Below, piece after piece: positions 18,610-27,068 of a stretch of 64,000 nt of DNA. The notes under the pieces were generated by a model. It ran no database searches. It was not told the origin of the DNA and saw nothing but the letters and a program-made list of their open reading frames with translations. The position numbers were made by a program, and so were the translations under genes. Position 1 is the first letter of the stretch; each line of letters opens with the position of its first letter. The DNA comes from Marinactinospora thermotolerans DSM 45154 (lineage in GTDB: Bacteria; Actinomycetota; Actinomycetes; Streptosporangiales; Streptosporangiaceae): positions 130,323 to 194,322 of the forward strand of contig NZ_FUWS01000012.1 in assembly GCF_900167435.1 (NCBI RefSeq), given 5' to 3'.

Positions 18610-19841
18610 CCAGCGAAGCCGCCTATCTGACCGAGCTCGCCGAGATCCTGTGGCCCTGCGGCGGCACACTGGGCCGCGGCCGCGACGACTCCCCGTTCAA
18701 CGGCGCCGTCCCCCTCAGGTCGGGAGCGGCCCGCGAGTACCTTCCCGTGCCCTCGGCGCACAATCCGCGCATCATCCTGCCCGTCGCCAACCGCCACGCC
18801 GCCGCGCGCGGCGTGGCGGCGTTCGCCCAACGGCACTCGCTGCGCGACCGGGTCCGCCTCGTCCTGCTCACCGGCGCGTTCGCCAGCGGTGTGGCGCCCC
18901 TCCTCCTGCGCGACCGGCTGCGTGTGGCGTCGGGGCACGCGATCGAACACGCCCTGTCGGCCGCGCTGGACCGCGAGGTGGTGATCGCGATCCACGTCGG
19001 GCCCCCGCGGGCCAACCGCAAACCGGTGCTGTTGCTGCTCACCCCCGGCGGACGGACGATCGGCTACGCCAAGGTGGGGGTCAACCCGCTGACCTCGCGA
19101 CTGGTGTCGGCCGAGTCCGAGGCGCTGCGCCTCCTCGCCGAGACCCGTTTCAGCGGCATCACCGTGCCCCGGCCGTTGCACACCGGAACGTGGAACGGCC
19201 GACCCCTGCTGGTCCAAGAGCCCTTGCCGGTCGGCGACCAGACCGACCGCCCCACACGCCGCCAGCTCCTGCGCTGCGCGCTGGAGATCGCGGAGCTGGA
19301 GCCCCTGCGCGAGGAACACCTGTCGGCCTGCGCCTACCGTCACACCCTGGCCGAACGCATCACCGAGATCGGCGACCGCGCCGAGGCCCCGGCGCTGCGC
19401 GCCGCGCTGGAGGGACTGCCCGACGTGCGTCTGCCGTTCGGGGCCTGGCACGGCGACCTCACCCGGTGGAATCTCGCCTGTACGCCACGGCGCGCGTTCG
19501 TGTGGGACTGGGAGCGGTTGACCTTCGGTGTCCCCATCGGTTTTGACGTGCTCCATTACGAGCTGAACGAGTGCGTGCAGGCCGGCGTCCACCCGGGGGT
19601 CCACCGCTGGTTGGACAGTGGGGCGCGGCTGCTGCGCGACCCCCTGATGAGCGGTGCCGGGGTGCGCCCCGATTCCGTCTCCACCGTGATGGCGCTCTAC
19701 CTGATCGACCTGGCAACACGCTACCTGCGCGACCGTCAGGCCGAGGCCGGCGGTCGCCTGGCCGCCATCGACGACTGGCTCCTCCCGGCGCTGGCCGGAC
19801 TGGAGGAGCGGGCCGCCCACGAGGCACGCCTGTCCTGTTGA
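18606..19841 (+). CDS. APH-fold phosphotransferase-like protein in the polysaccharide operon
   Basis: 411-residue soluble protein whose C-terminal half has the aminoglycoside-phosphotransferase/choline-kinase fold. The catalytic loop WHGDLTRWNL (Asp near residue 284) and the metal-binding VWDWERL are present. GIGYAKVG-type strands near residue 150 take the place of the ATP-binding Lys region. The N-terminal 130 residues have no motif I recognise. Overlaps with wzy (ATGA) tie it to the exopolysaccharide operon. It could phosphorylate a sugar, a lipid carrier or a protein partner; the sequence does not say which. Aminoglycoside resistance is unlikely given the context. Confidence 0.75.
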   Translation: MTSEAAYLTELAEILWPCGGTLGRGRDDSPFNGAVPLRSGAAREYLPVPSAHNPRIILPVANRHAAARGVAAFAQRHSLRDRVRLVLLTGAFASGVAPLLLRDRLRVASGHAIEHALSAALDREVVIAIHVGPPRANRKPVLLLLTPGGRTIGYAKVGVNPLTSRLVSAESEALRLLAETRFSGITVPRPLHTGTWNGRPLLVQEPLPVGDQTDRPTRRQLLRCALEIAELEPLREEHLSACAYRHTLAERITEIGDRAEAPALRAALEGLPDVRLPFGAWHGDLTRWNLACTPRRAFVWDWERLTFGVPIGFDVLHYELNECVQAGVHPGVHRWLDSGARLLRDPLMSGAGVRPDSVSTVMALYLIDLATRYLRDRQAEAGGRLAAIDDWLLPALAGLEERAAHEARLSC

Positions 19842-19942
19842 CCCGCGTGCCCTCGCTCCGCCCGCCCACCGGCGGGCGGTCCCATCCACCGCCGCGCACC
19901 CGTCCGTTGGACGCGGTCCTCACAACCAGGAGCAACCAACCC

Positions 19943-20800
19943 ATGTCCGCCACCTTGTCCATCCCGCCGGCGATCGGCGCCCCGTTGCAGCGCACCGCGC
20001 GATCCGCCTCGGGGCTGTTCGGCCAGGCCACCCGGTCCATGCGCGTGCTTCCCACCTTCCTCATCGTGGGCGCGCAGCGTTGCGGGACGACGTCGCTGTT
20101 CAAGGCGCTGCTCCAACACCCCGACGTCTTGGGGCCCACCCTCCGCAAGGGGGTGCACTACTTCGACACCGGCTACGACCGGGGATCGGCCTGGTACCGG
20201 GGTCACTTCCCCACCCGGTCGCGGGCCCGCGACCGGCAGGTCGGCGAGTCCAGCCCCTACTACATGTTCCACCCGCTGGCCGCCGAGCGGATCGCCCGCG
20301 GCCTGCCCGGGATCAAGGTCATCGTGGCCCTGCGCGACCCGGTCGAACGCGCCTACTCCGCCCACGTGCACGAGAGCGCGCGCGGTTTCGAGACCGAGCC
20401 GTTCGAGCGCGCGCTCGAGCTCGAGGAGGAGCGGCTGCGCGGCGAGGAGGAGCGGCTGCGCGCGGAGCCCTGGGCCTACTCCCACAGCCACCAGCACCAC
20501 GGCTACCTGGCCCGTGGCCGCTACGCCGACCAGTTGGCGCGCCTGGAGAAGCACCTGGGCCGCGGCCGGATGCACGTCGTGGACAGCGAGGAGTTCTTCG
20601 AACGGCCCGAGGAGACGTTCGCGCGGATCGAGGACTTCCTCGGCCTGCCGCACCACTCCGACATCCGCTTCGAACGGCACAACGCCCGCCCCCGCGCGGG
20701 GATGGACCCCGTTCTGCGCGCCCGGCTGACCGAGTACTTCGAACCGCACGACGAGCGCCTGGCCCACTGGTGGGGGCGCACCCCGTCGTGGCGGCGCTGA
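19943..20800 (+). CDS. PAPS-dependent sulfotransferase, carbohydrate type
   Basis: 285-residue sulfotransferase expected to move sulfate from PAPS to a hydroxyl of a glycan or lipid. The 5'-phosphosulfate loop is FLIVGAQRCGTTSLFKAL near residue 39, and the 3'-phosphate motif is IVALRDPVERAYSAHVHE near residue 126. KGVHYFDTGYDRGSAWYRGHFP and the C-terminal SDIRFERHNARPR are typical of the NDST/HNK-like bacterial group. A Glu-rich stretch is near residue 155. I used the ATG behind AGGAG. It is plus-strand, 101 bases after the phosphotransferase gene, and inside the exopolysaccharide operon. The acceptor is not known. Confidence 0.9.
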   Translation: MSATLSIPPAIGAPLQRTARSASGLFGQATRSMRVLPTFLIVGAQRCGTTSLFKALLQHPDVLGPTLRKGVHYFDTGYDRGSAWYRGHFPTRSRARDRQVGESSPYYMFHPLAAERIARGLPGIKVIVALRDPVERAYSAHVHESARGFETEPFERALELEEERLRGEEERLRAEPWAYSHSHQHHGYLARGRYADQLARLEKHLGRGRMHVVDSEEFFERPEETFARIEDFLGLPHHSDIRFERHNARPRAGMDPVLRARLTEYFEPHDERLAHWWGRTPSWRR

Positions 20801-20852
20801 CCCGCGGCGCGTACGAGGGCCGCACGGCGGTGGCGAGATCCGGGAGGGGACG

Positions 20853-22412
20853 ATGGGGCACGGAGGCGACGGCGACACCGGACTGGGCCGGGTGGCCCGC
20901 GGCGGCGCGGTCGGCATGGCCGGCGCGGCGGCGGGTGCCGCGCTGAACGTGGCGCTCGTCGTGGCGGTCACCCGCGCCTTCGACCAGGAGACCGCGGGGG
21001 CCTTCTTCTCCGCCACCTCGGTGTTCCTCATCGTCGTCGCGGTCGCGGGCCTGGGCACGCCCAACGCGCTGGTCCACTTCACCGCTCGATCGCGGGCGCT
21101 CGGCGCGGCCGGACGGGTGCCGGCGCTGTTGCGGGCGGCCCTGGGGCCGGCGACCGCGGTCGCGGTGCTGCTCGCCGGTGTCCTGGCCGTCCTCGCCGAC
21201 GACTTCGCCGCCTGGCTCGGGGTGCCCGAGGCAGCCACCTACCTGCGGCTGCTCGCGCCCTTCCTGCCGTTCGCCGTGTGCATGGAGGCTGCGCTGGCGG
21301 TGTCCCGCGGGTTCCGCGACATGCGGGCGAGCGCCCTGTTGGACAAGGTGGCCCGCCCTCTGGCCCAGCTGGCGTTGCTCGGCGCGGTCACGGCCTCCGG
21401 CGGGGCCGCGTTGCTCGCGGTGGCGTGGGCCGGCCCCTACCTGCCGGCCGCGGTCCTGGCCTGGTGGTGGATGCGGCGCATCGCGCGCGGCCCCGCCGCC
21501 GGACCGTCGGCCGACGACGCCGGGGCCGTCGTCCCACGCCCGGTCGCCCGCCGTGAGCTGTGGTCGTTCGCGCTTCCCCGCTCGCTGGCCGACATCGCCC
21601 AGATCGGCAACCAGCGCAGCGGGATCGTGCTGGTGGCGGCCCTGCGCGGCGCGGCCGACGCCGCGTTGTTCACCGCGGCGACCCGGTTCATGGTCGTCGG
21701 CCAGTTCGGCGCGCAGGCGATCCAGTTCGCCGTCCAGCCCCGGCTGGCCGAGCTCCTGGCGGTGGGGGATCGGGACGGCGCGAACCGGCTCTACCAGGCG
21801 AGTACGGCGTGGCTGATCTGTCTGGCCTGGCCGTTGTACCTGTTGACGGTGGTGTACGCGCCCCTGCTGTTGCGCCTGTTCGGCGCGGATTACGCGGCCG
21901 GGGCCGAGGTGCTCGTGGTGATCACGTTGACGATGCTGCTGGCCTCGGGCTGTGGCATGGGCGACCTCGTCTTGATGACCGCCGGGCGCACGAGCCGCAA
22001 CCTGCTGAACAATCTCGCCTCGCTCACCGTGAACGTGGCGTTGTGCCTGCTCCTGGTCCCCATGTGGGGGGCCGTGGGCGGCGCGCTGGCCTGGTCGGCG
22101 GCGATCGTGCTGCGCAACCTCGCGCCCATCGTCCAGCTCGCCGGTTCGCGGGGGCTGCATCCGTGGAGCCGGGCGTGGCCGCTCGCGGCCGGGGTGTGCC
22201 TGTGGTGGTTCGGGGCGGTCCCCCTCGCCCTCCAGGCGCTGCTGGGGGGCGGGGTGGTGTCGTTGGCCGTGGCGTTGGCCGTGGGGGGCGCCGGGCACGC
22301 CGTGTCCCTGTGGCGGCTGCGCGTCCCCCTCGCGCTGGACGGTCTACGGGCCCCTCTGCGGGGAAGGGGCGAGGCGGTCACGTCCACGACGACGCGACAT
22401 CACGTGAAGTGA
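20853..22412 (+). CDS. Wzx/MATE-like polysaccharide flippase
   Basis: 519-residue membrane protein with about 12-14 hydrophobic segments, of the oligosaccharide flippase (Wzx/MurJ-like, MOP) superfamily. It should flip undecaprenyl-diphosphate-linked repeat units outward. The N-terminal GGAVGMAGAAAGAALNVALVVAVTRAF and ETAGAFFSATSVFLI match the usual first two helices. A central loop (ADDAGAVVPRPVARRELWSFALPRSLADI) starts the second half. The ATG has GGGAGGGG just upstream. Together with Wzz and Wzy it completes a Wzy-dependent export set. Confidence 0.87.
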   Translation: MGHGGDGDTGLGRVARGGAVGMAGAAAGAALNVALVVAVTRAFDQETAGAFFSATSVFLIVVAVAGLGTPNALVHFTARSRALGAAGRVPALLRAALGPATAVAVLLAGVLAVLADDFAAWLGVPEAATYLRLLAPFLPFAVCMEAALAVSRGFRDMRASALLDKVARPLAQLALLGAVTASGGAALLAVAWAGPYLPAAVLAWWWMRRIARGPAAGPSADDAGAVVPRPVARRELWSFALPRSLADIAQIGNQRSGIVLVAALRGAADAALFTAATRFMVVGQFGAQAIQFAVQPRLAELLAVGDRDGANRLYQASTAWLICLAWPLYLLTVVYAPLLLRLFGADYAAGAEVLVVITLTMLLASGCGMGDLVLMTAGRTSRNLLNNLASLTVNVALCLLLVPMWGAVGGALAWSAAIVLRNLAPIVQLAGSRGLHPWSRAWPLAAGVCLWWFGAVPLALQALLGGGVVSLAVALAVGGAGHAVSLWRLRVPLALDGLRAPLRGRGEAVTSTTTRHHVK

Positions 22413-22429
22413 CGTTTAAATTACTCACT
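22408..22429 (+). promoter_or_regulatory. BldD-like palindrome and possible promoter before the PssD-like gene
   Basis: Arms AGTGA and TCACT are separated by 12 AT-rich bases containing GTTTAAAT, as in the BldD box pattern AGTGA-n-TCAC. The left arm overlaps the flippase stop codon. The site is the most AT-rich stretch for kilobases and ends 19 bases before the next start, so an internal promoter is likely. BldD ownership is inferred from the pattern only. Confidence 0.4.
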
Positions 22430-22448
22430 GTTATGAGATCATGGCGGC

Positions 22449-22907
22449 ATGTCTTCCGCCCCTGTTCTGTTCGTCGCGTCCAGCGGGGGACACCTCGCCC
22501 AACTGTGTGCCCTGCGGCCGTGGTGGGAGGAACGAGAACGGGCCTGGGTCACGTTCCGCACCCCCGACGCGGAGTCCGCACTCGCCGGCGAGGACGTGCG
22601 CTGGGCCTACCACCCGACCACCCGCCACCTCGGCAACCTGGTGCGCAACACGGTGCTGGCCGCGCGCACGCTCGCGCGCACGCGACCCTCGGTCGTGGTC
22701 AGCACGGGCGCCGGAGTCGCCCTGCCGTTCTTCGCACTGGCCTGGTTGCTGCGGATCCCCACCGTCTACATCGAGGTCTACGACCGCATCGACACCCCGA
22801 CCCTGACCGCTCGGCTGTGCCGTCCGTTCACCCGCCTGTTCCTCGCCCAGTGGGAGGAACAGCGCGCGTTCATGCCAACCGCGATCACCGTAGGGCCGCT
22901 GCTATGA
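22449..22907 (+). CDS. Alg14/PssD-like glycosyltransferase subunit
   Basis: 152-residue protein resembling Alg14 and the bacterial PssD/EpsE subunit, the membrane-anchoring partner that recruits an Alg13-type catalytic subunit. The N-terminus LFVASSGGHLAQLCALRPWW is the family hallmark. RPSVVVSTGAGVALPFFALAWLLRIPTVYIEVY follows near residue 80, and the C-terminus ITVGPLL is typical. The next gene, overlapping by ATGA, begins with the Alg13/PssE half, so the pair should form one GT-B glycosyltransferase. By analogy with rhizobial PssDE it would add the second sugar to the primed lipid carrier. Confidence 0.88.
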   Translation: MSSAPVLFVASSGGHLAQLCALRPWWEERERAWVTFRTPDAESALAGEDVRWAYHPTTRHLGNLVRNTVLAARTLARTRPSVVVSTGAGVALPFFALAWLLRIPTVYIEVYDRIDTPTLTARLCRPFTRLFLAQWEEQRAFMPTAITVGPLL

Positions 22908-24388
22908 CCGAGCTTCGCATCCAGGCCGATCCCCGGCCGCTCATCCTCGTCACGGTCGGCACCGACCACCATCCCTTCGACCGGCTCATCGACTGGATCG
23001 ACGCCTACGCCGAGCAGCACCCCGGCATCCGCGTCCTGGTCCAGCACGGTGCGACACGCGCCCCCTCGATCGCCGAGGGCATCGCCTTCCTCGAACGCGA
23101 GTGGCTGGACTCCGCGATGCGGCGGGCCACCGCCGTGGTCACGCACGGCGGCCCGGCCACGATCACCGAGGTTCGCCGGCATGGCCGGCTGCCCATCTCG
23201 GTGGCCCGCGATCCCGAGCTTGGCGAGCACGTCGATGATCACCAGCTCCGCTTCGTGGCCCGGTTGGACGAGGCGGGGATGATCCGGTCCTGTGCGAGCT
23301 CCCAACAGTTGTGGGCGACCCTGGACAAGGCGCTCAAACAGCCGGACGACTTCGTGCTGGGGGAGACCGAGGGCGAGCGGCCCGACGTGGTCCGGCGCGC
23401 CGGTTCGCTCATCGACCTGCTGGTCACCGCGGAGCGGGGGCCCGTCGACCGCCCGCTCCCGCCGCCCGCCGAGCACACCGAGATGCCCGACGTGACCGTC
23501 GTGGTGCCCACCCGCGACCGGCCCGAGCTGCTGCGCCGCACGCTGCGCGCCATCGCCGTACAGGACTACCCCGGCCGGATCGTCACACTGGTGGTCTACG
23601 ACCACGACGAGCCCGACCACTCCCTCGCCGAGGACGGCGGCGACCGGCCGGTCCGGGTGGTGACCAACACCCACAGCCCCGGCCTCGCCGGTGCGCGCAA
23701 CACCGGGGTGCTCGCCGCCGAGACCGACCTCGTCGCGTTCTGCGACGACGATGACACGTGGCTGCCGAGCAAACTGCGCCGCCAGGTCGAGGTGCTGCTG
23801 GCGGAGCCCGAGACCGAGATCGTGTGCTGTGGTATCCGGGTCGCCTACGAGGCGACCGAGGCCGATCGGATCCTGGAGCGCACCACGATCACCTTCGCCG
23901 ACCTTCTGCGTTCCCGGCTGACCGAGCTGCACCCCTCCACCTTCGTGATCCGCCGCGATGCGATGGTGCACGGCTGCGGGACGGTCAGCGAGGAGATCCC
24001 CGGCAGCTACGGCGAGGACTACGAGCTGCTGCTGCGCCTGGCCCGTAGGGCCGCCATCCGCAACGTCCCCGAGGTGGGGGTGCGGGTGCTGTGGCATCCA
24101 CGCTCCCACTTCACCGGCCGTTGGCAGACGATCTCGACGGCCCTGCGCTGGCTGCTGACGGAGTACCCGGAATTCCGGCTGGTCCGGGCCGGTTACGCGC
24201 GGGTGGCGGGACAGATCGCCTTCGCCGAGGCGGCGGCCGGTCGCCGGCGCGCCGCGCTCGCGTGGGCCGCCGCCACGCTGCGCGCCCGGCCACGGGAGCC
24301 GCGCGCCTACCTCGCCCTGGCAGTGGCGTGCGGGGTGTCCCCCAACGCCGTCCTGCGCGCGTTGCACCTGCGGGGCAAAGGGGTGTGA
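22904..24388 (+). CDS. Alg13/PssE-like subunit fused to a GT2 glycosyltransferase
   Basis: 494-residue two-domain protein. Residues 10-170 are Alg13/PssE-like: PLILVTVGTDHHPFDRLI at the start, then VTHGGPATITEVRRHGRLPISVAR, the UDP-sugar site, and LGEHVDDHQLRFV. A Pro-rich linker follows. From about residue 195 a family 2 glycosyltransferase begins (DVTVVVPTRDRPELLRRTLRAI) with GLAGARNTGVLAA and the metal-binding FCDDDDTWLP near residue 279. A possible catalytic GEDYELLLRLARR follows. One polypeptide should therefore carry two consecutive transferase activities, the first needing the upstream PssD-like subunit. A terminator follows directly. Confidence 0.87.
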   Translation: MTELRIQADPRPLILVTVGTDHHPFDRLIDWIDAYAEQHPGIRVLVQHGATRAPSIAEGIAFLEREWLDSAMRRATAVVTHGGPATITEVRRHGRLPISVARDPELGEHVDDHQLRFVARLDEAGMIRSCASSQQLWATLDKALKQPDDFVLGETEGERPDVVRRAGSLIDLLVTAERGPVDRPLPPPAEHTEMPDVTVVVPTRDRPELLRRTLRAIAVQDYPGRIVTLVVYDHDEPDHSLAEDGGDRPVRVVTNTHSPGLAGARNTGVLAAETDLVAFCDDDDTWLPSKLRRQVEVLLAEPETEIVCCGIRVAYEATEADRILERTTITFADLLRSRLTELHPSTFVIRRDAMVHGCGTVSEEIPGSYGEDYELLLRLARRAAIRNVPEVGVRVLWHPRSHFTGRWQTISTALRWLLTEYPEFRLVRAGYARVAGQIAFAEAAAGRRRAALAWAAATLRARPREPRAYLALAVACGVSPNAVLRALHLRGKGV

Positions 24389-24392
24389 CCGC

Positions 24393-24423
24393 GGGACCGG
24401 GCCGGTCTTCACGGCCCGGTCCC
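24393..24423 (+). terminator. Terminator at the end of the left exopolysaccharide operon
   Basis: Perfect 12-base-pair stem (GGGACCGGGCCG with its complement), seven-base loop, five bases after the glycosyltransferase stop. Confidence 0.75.
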
Positions 24424-24474
24424 GTCGCGCGGCCCCACCGGTGCGCTGTCACACCGCCGTGGTGTCATGTCCGG

Positions 24475-24897
24475 ATGGACCGCGCCATCGAGGAGACCAA
24501 CCGGCGGATGTTGCGCGCCCGGGACGCGATGGACCGCGCCTACGGTGCCCCTCTGGACATCCCCGCCCTCGCCCGGATCGCTCACGTGTCCGAGGCCCAC
24601 TTCATCCGGACGTTTCGCGCCACCTTCGGTGAGACGCCCCACCGTTACCTGCAACGGCGTCGGGTGGAGCGCGCGATGTTCCTGCTGCGCACGACCGAGC
24701 ACAGCATCACCGAGATCTGCTTCGACGTGGGTTTCAACAGCCTGGGAACGTTCGGCCGCACGTTCCGCGCCATCGTCGGGGAGTCCCCGGGTGCCTACCG
24801 GCTGCGCGGCCCGCTGCCCGCCGTGCCGAACTGTTTCGCGATGGCCTGGATGAGACCGAGCAGTCTCGGAGCAGCCGCCCCGGCGGTAGACGACTAG
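24475..24897 (+). CDS. AraC-family transcriptional regulator
   Basis: 140-residue protein that is nearly all DNA-binding domain: two helix-turn-helix motifs (LDIPALARIAHVSEAHFIRTFRATFGETPHRYL near residue 23 and ITEICFDVGFNSLGTFGRTFRAIVGESP near residue 75). It has no ligand-binding N-terminal domain. The following gene was a VOC-domain (glyoxalase-like) gene 11 bases downstream, now broken. AraC-VOC pairs of this size are common in actinobacteria and usually co-transcribed. The start ATG was taken because it begins the family-typical MDRAIE segment. Its regulatory target is unknown, and a link to the polysaccharide genes is not shown. Confidence 0.85.
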   Translation: MDRAIEETNRRMLRARDAMDRAYGAPLDIPALARIAHVSEAHFIRTFRATFGETPHRYLQRRRVERAMFLLRTTEHSITEICFDVGFNSLGTFGRTFRAIVGESPGAYRLRGPLPAVPNCFAMAWMRPSSLGAAAPAVDD

Positions 24898-24907
24898 CGT
24901 CGTCACC

Positions 24908-25321
24908 GTGTTCACCGCGATCGCGCGGTCTCAGATCTTCGTCTTGGCCCAGGACGAGACACTCGATTTCCACGTCGGCGAACTGGGTCTTGAGGTGGGT
25001 GCCGAGGCCGACCTGGGCTTCATGCGCCGGCTGACCGTCCACGCCCCCGGCGGCCCCTCCCGCCAGATCCCGCTGGAGCGGCCGGAGCCCCCGCCATGGA
25101 CGAGGCGACGGCGCGGCAGGTCCGTGAGATGGTCGCCAAGGGCGCCATGGGCGGCCGGCTCATCCTGGCCACCGACGACTGCCGGAAGACGTATGAGCTG
25201 CTCGAACGGGGCGTGGAGTTCACCGATCCGCCGCTCCGGCGCCCCTACGGCATCGACTGCGGCCTGCGCGCCCCCTTCGGCGATCGGGATCCGGATCGGG
25301 CGGCTCGACCCCCTTCCCTAG
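24908..25321 (+). pseudogene. VOC-family (glyoxalase-like) gene with two compensating frameshifts
   Basis: The GTG frame reads a normal VOC start (FTAIARSQIFVLAQDETLDFHVGELGLEVG, then LGFMRRLTV) up to about position 25093. The homologous reading then continues in another frame (MDEATARQVREMVAKGAMGG, then LATDDCRKTYELLERGVEF and RPYGIDCGLRAPFGDR). Near 25287 it returns to the first frame for IRIGRLDPL and a stop. A one-base loss followed by a one-base gain explains this. The original product was about 137 residues. Either this is a pseudogene partner of the AraC gene, or the assembly has two indel errors in GC-rich runs. Confidence 0.8.
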
Positions 25322-25346
25322 TTCCCCGCCGACCGTCGCGGGCGTC

Positions 25347-25378
25347 CCCCGACCGGCCCATGGCCGGGTCGGTCGGGG
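25347..25378 (-). terminator. Terminator downstream of the GH26-like lipoprotein gene
   Basis: Thirteen-base-pair stem with one G-T wobble (CCCCGACCGGCCC with GGGTCGGTCGGGG) and a six-base loop, ten bases beyond the stop of the minus-strand gene. It can also serve the plus strand. Confidence 0.7.
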
Positions 25379-25388
25379 TGGGAAGCGG

Positions 25389-26717
25389 TCAGTCGCGCTC
25401 CTGGCGGGGATCGTCGCCGATCCCCTTCAGTTTGTCGACGAGCTCCAACGCCTCCAGGATCGCCTCACGGGCCTCGTCGGGGATGTTGAGGTAGTCGTGC
25501 CGGCTGGCCTCGACGAACCCCTCGCGGGCGGCCTCGTTCTTCAGCACCCGGAAGTCGCAGGTGGGAGCGGTCATGTCATCCCAGATCTGCACCGCCCGGA
25601 CCCGCTCGTACTTGGTCAGGGTCTCGGGGATCTCGGCGTACCACTGGGCGGTGGCGTCGGGATCGCCGGGGATCGGCACGGTCCCGGCCTCGCCGATCAT
25701 CACCGGCTTGTCCGGGTCGATGCCGTGCCGCTCGCCCTCGGTCTGCACCCACTCGTACATGGGCGCCAGGGCCTCCTCGAACGACAGGACGTGGTCCCAT
25801 CGCGGCTGCAGCTCGCAGCCGGTCATGTTGTAGGCCTCCCAGCTGATCCAGTCGACGTAGTCGTTGCCCGGCCACAGGCCCGGCAGACGGTCGAAGTTGT
25901 GCGGCCAGCCGGTCACGTTCCACACGAAGATCGCGTTGTCCGCGCCGTTGTCGCGGTACAGGTCGACGATGTGCCGCCACGCCTGGACGAACTCCCGTGG
26001 GGTGCCGCGCTTGTTGTAGCGACGGTTGGCGTCGGCCTCGTGGTCGAAGGTGATGAACACGGGCGCGCCGAGCTCGGCGACGCCCCGGGCCTGGGAGCGC
26101 AGCGAGTCGTCGAAGCGTCCCTCGATGATGTCGCTGTAGTCCACCGCGGGATGGCCCTTCCTGGTGAACCTGCGCGCCTCGACGTTGGCGTGGATGAAGC
26201 GCCCCTCGGCGGCGAGGTGCCGTTCCCGTTCGTTGGGCAGCTCGTGCTGGTCCACCCCGTGCCAGGTGTAGACGATGTCCATCCGCCGCCCGCTGGCCTC
26301 CTCCAGCGGGTAGACGTTGCCCCGCCACGGGCTGGCTCCCCACCAGACGCCGCACGACGGTTCGAGGATCTCGTCGACGCGGCAGTCGGGATCGGTCCCG
26401 GGAGAGGGAACGGTCGAGGGCCGCGGCGAGGGCGTACCGTAACCGGGCGGCAGGGAGAACGCCGGATGTGACGGGGTCGGGGAGGGCGCGTCGTGCCCTC
26501 CGATGGTCGTGGACGGTTCGTAGGTGGGCGAATCCGAAGGGTCGTCGTGCACGTTCGCGGGCCGTATGGTGTAGTCGCCGCAGCTGGTGACGAACAGTGT
26601 CACCGCGATGAACAGGGCGCCGGACCATGCGGCCCGGTGCCGTTGGCGACCTGGCCGAACCCGGCCCGTCCCTTTGCCCGATCCCCCCGTCTTCGCGGAA
26701 TCATCTTTTCCGCGCAT
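25389..26717 (-). CDS. GH26-like glycoside hydrolase, predicted lipoprotein
   Basis: 442-residue secreted protein. A basic N-terminus, a hydrophobic stretch near residues 32-46 and FVTSCGD give a lipobox-like Cys. A 60-residue Pro/Ser/Thr linker follows, then a TIM-barrel domain of the GH26 (mannanase/glucanase-like) type. Candidate catalytic residues are Glu in FITFDHEADANRRYN (acid/base) and Glu in KPVMIGEAGTVP (nucleophile). WNVTGWPHNFDRLPGLWPGNDYVDWISWEAYN fits the family strand 6. It may cut or trim the locus polysaccharide outside the cell, but the substrate is inferred from position only. The start could be the ATG used or a TTG two codons earlier; neither has a strong ribosome-binding site. 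Confidence 0.8.
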   Translation of the reverse strand: MRGKDDSAKTGGSGKGTGRVRPGRQRHRAAWSGALFIAVTLFVTSCGDYTIRPANVHDDPSDSPTYEPSTTIGGHDAPSPTPSHPAFSLPPGYGTPSPRPSTVPSPGTDPDCRVDEILEPSCGVWWGASPWRGNVYPLEEASGRRMDIVYTWHGVDQHELPNERERHLAAEGRFIHANVEARRFTRKGHPAVDYSDIIEGRFDDSLRSQARGVAELGAPVFITFDHEADANRRYNKRGTPREFVQAWRHIVDLYRDNGADNAIFVWNVTGWPHNFDRLPGLWPGNDYVDWISWEAYNMTGCELQPRWDHVLSFEEALAPMYEWVQTEGERHGIDPDKPVMIGEAGTVPIPGDPDATAQWYAEIPETLTKYERVRAVQIWDDMTAPTCDFRVLKNEAAREGFVEASRHDYLNIPDEAREAILEALELVDKLKGIGDDPRQERD

Positions 26718-27068
26718 ACACAACTGATTACCATATGAACACTTCTCGTAACGCTAAGTAACGGAAAACGGCGAGTTGCGGACCATCGGCATAGCCCGGG
26801 TCACGTTCTACCGGCGATCGCCCCCCCGCGGCCCCACAGCGCGCGTGGTCGCGCCCGCGTCCCTCCCGGTCCGGGCGCGCCGCCCACGGATCACCGGGGC
26901 CGCGACGGGGCACGGGGCGTCGGCCATCGCCGGCGGCGCGATCCGCCGCCCCTCGCCCTGATCGGACACGGGCCGCCGGGTTCCCCGAGGACGTCGACGA
27001 GGCCGGCCGGCGCCGCCGGCCCCCCATGCGCCGGCCCGGTCCGAACCCGCCGGACGGGCCGTGGCGGC
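26718..27068. other. Intergenic region upstream of the GH26-like gene
   Basis: 351 bases without a credible gene. The part next to the hydrolase gene (26718-26775) is unusually AT-rich and should contain its leftward promoter. A short GGCCGGC/GCCGGCC hairpin at 27001-27021 may end transcription of the sulfotransferase gene coming from the right. Nothing else was recognised. Confidence 0.55.

Noticed and set aside
18606-19841. Aminoglycoside resistance gene
   Set aside because: The APH fold alone does not show this. Its coupling to wzy and its place in a polysaccharide operon make a resistance role unlikely.
26776-26961. A 61-codon plus-strand frame upstream of the GH26-like gene
   Set aside because: Arg/Pro-rich translation without a ribosome-binding site or recognisable motif, and typical of random GC-rich DNA.
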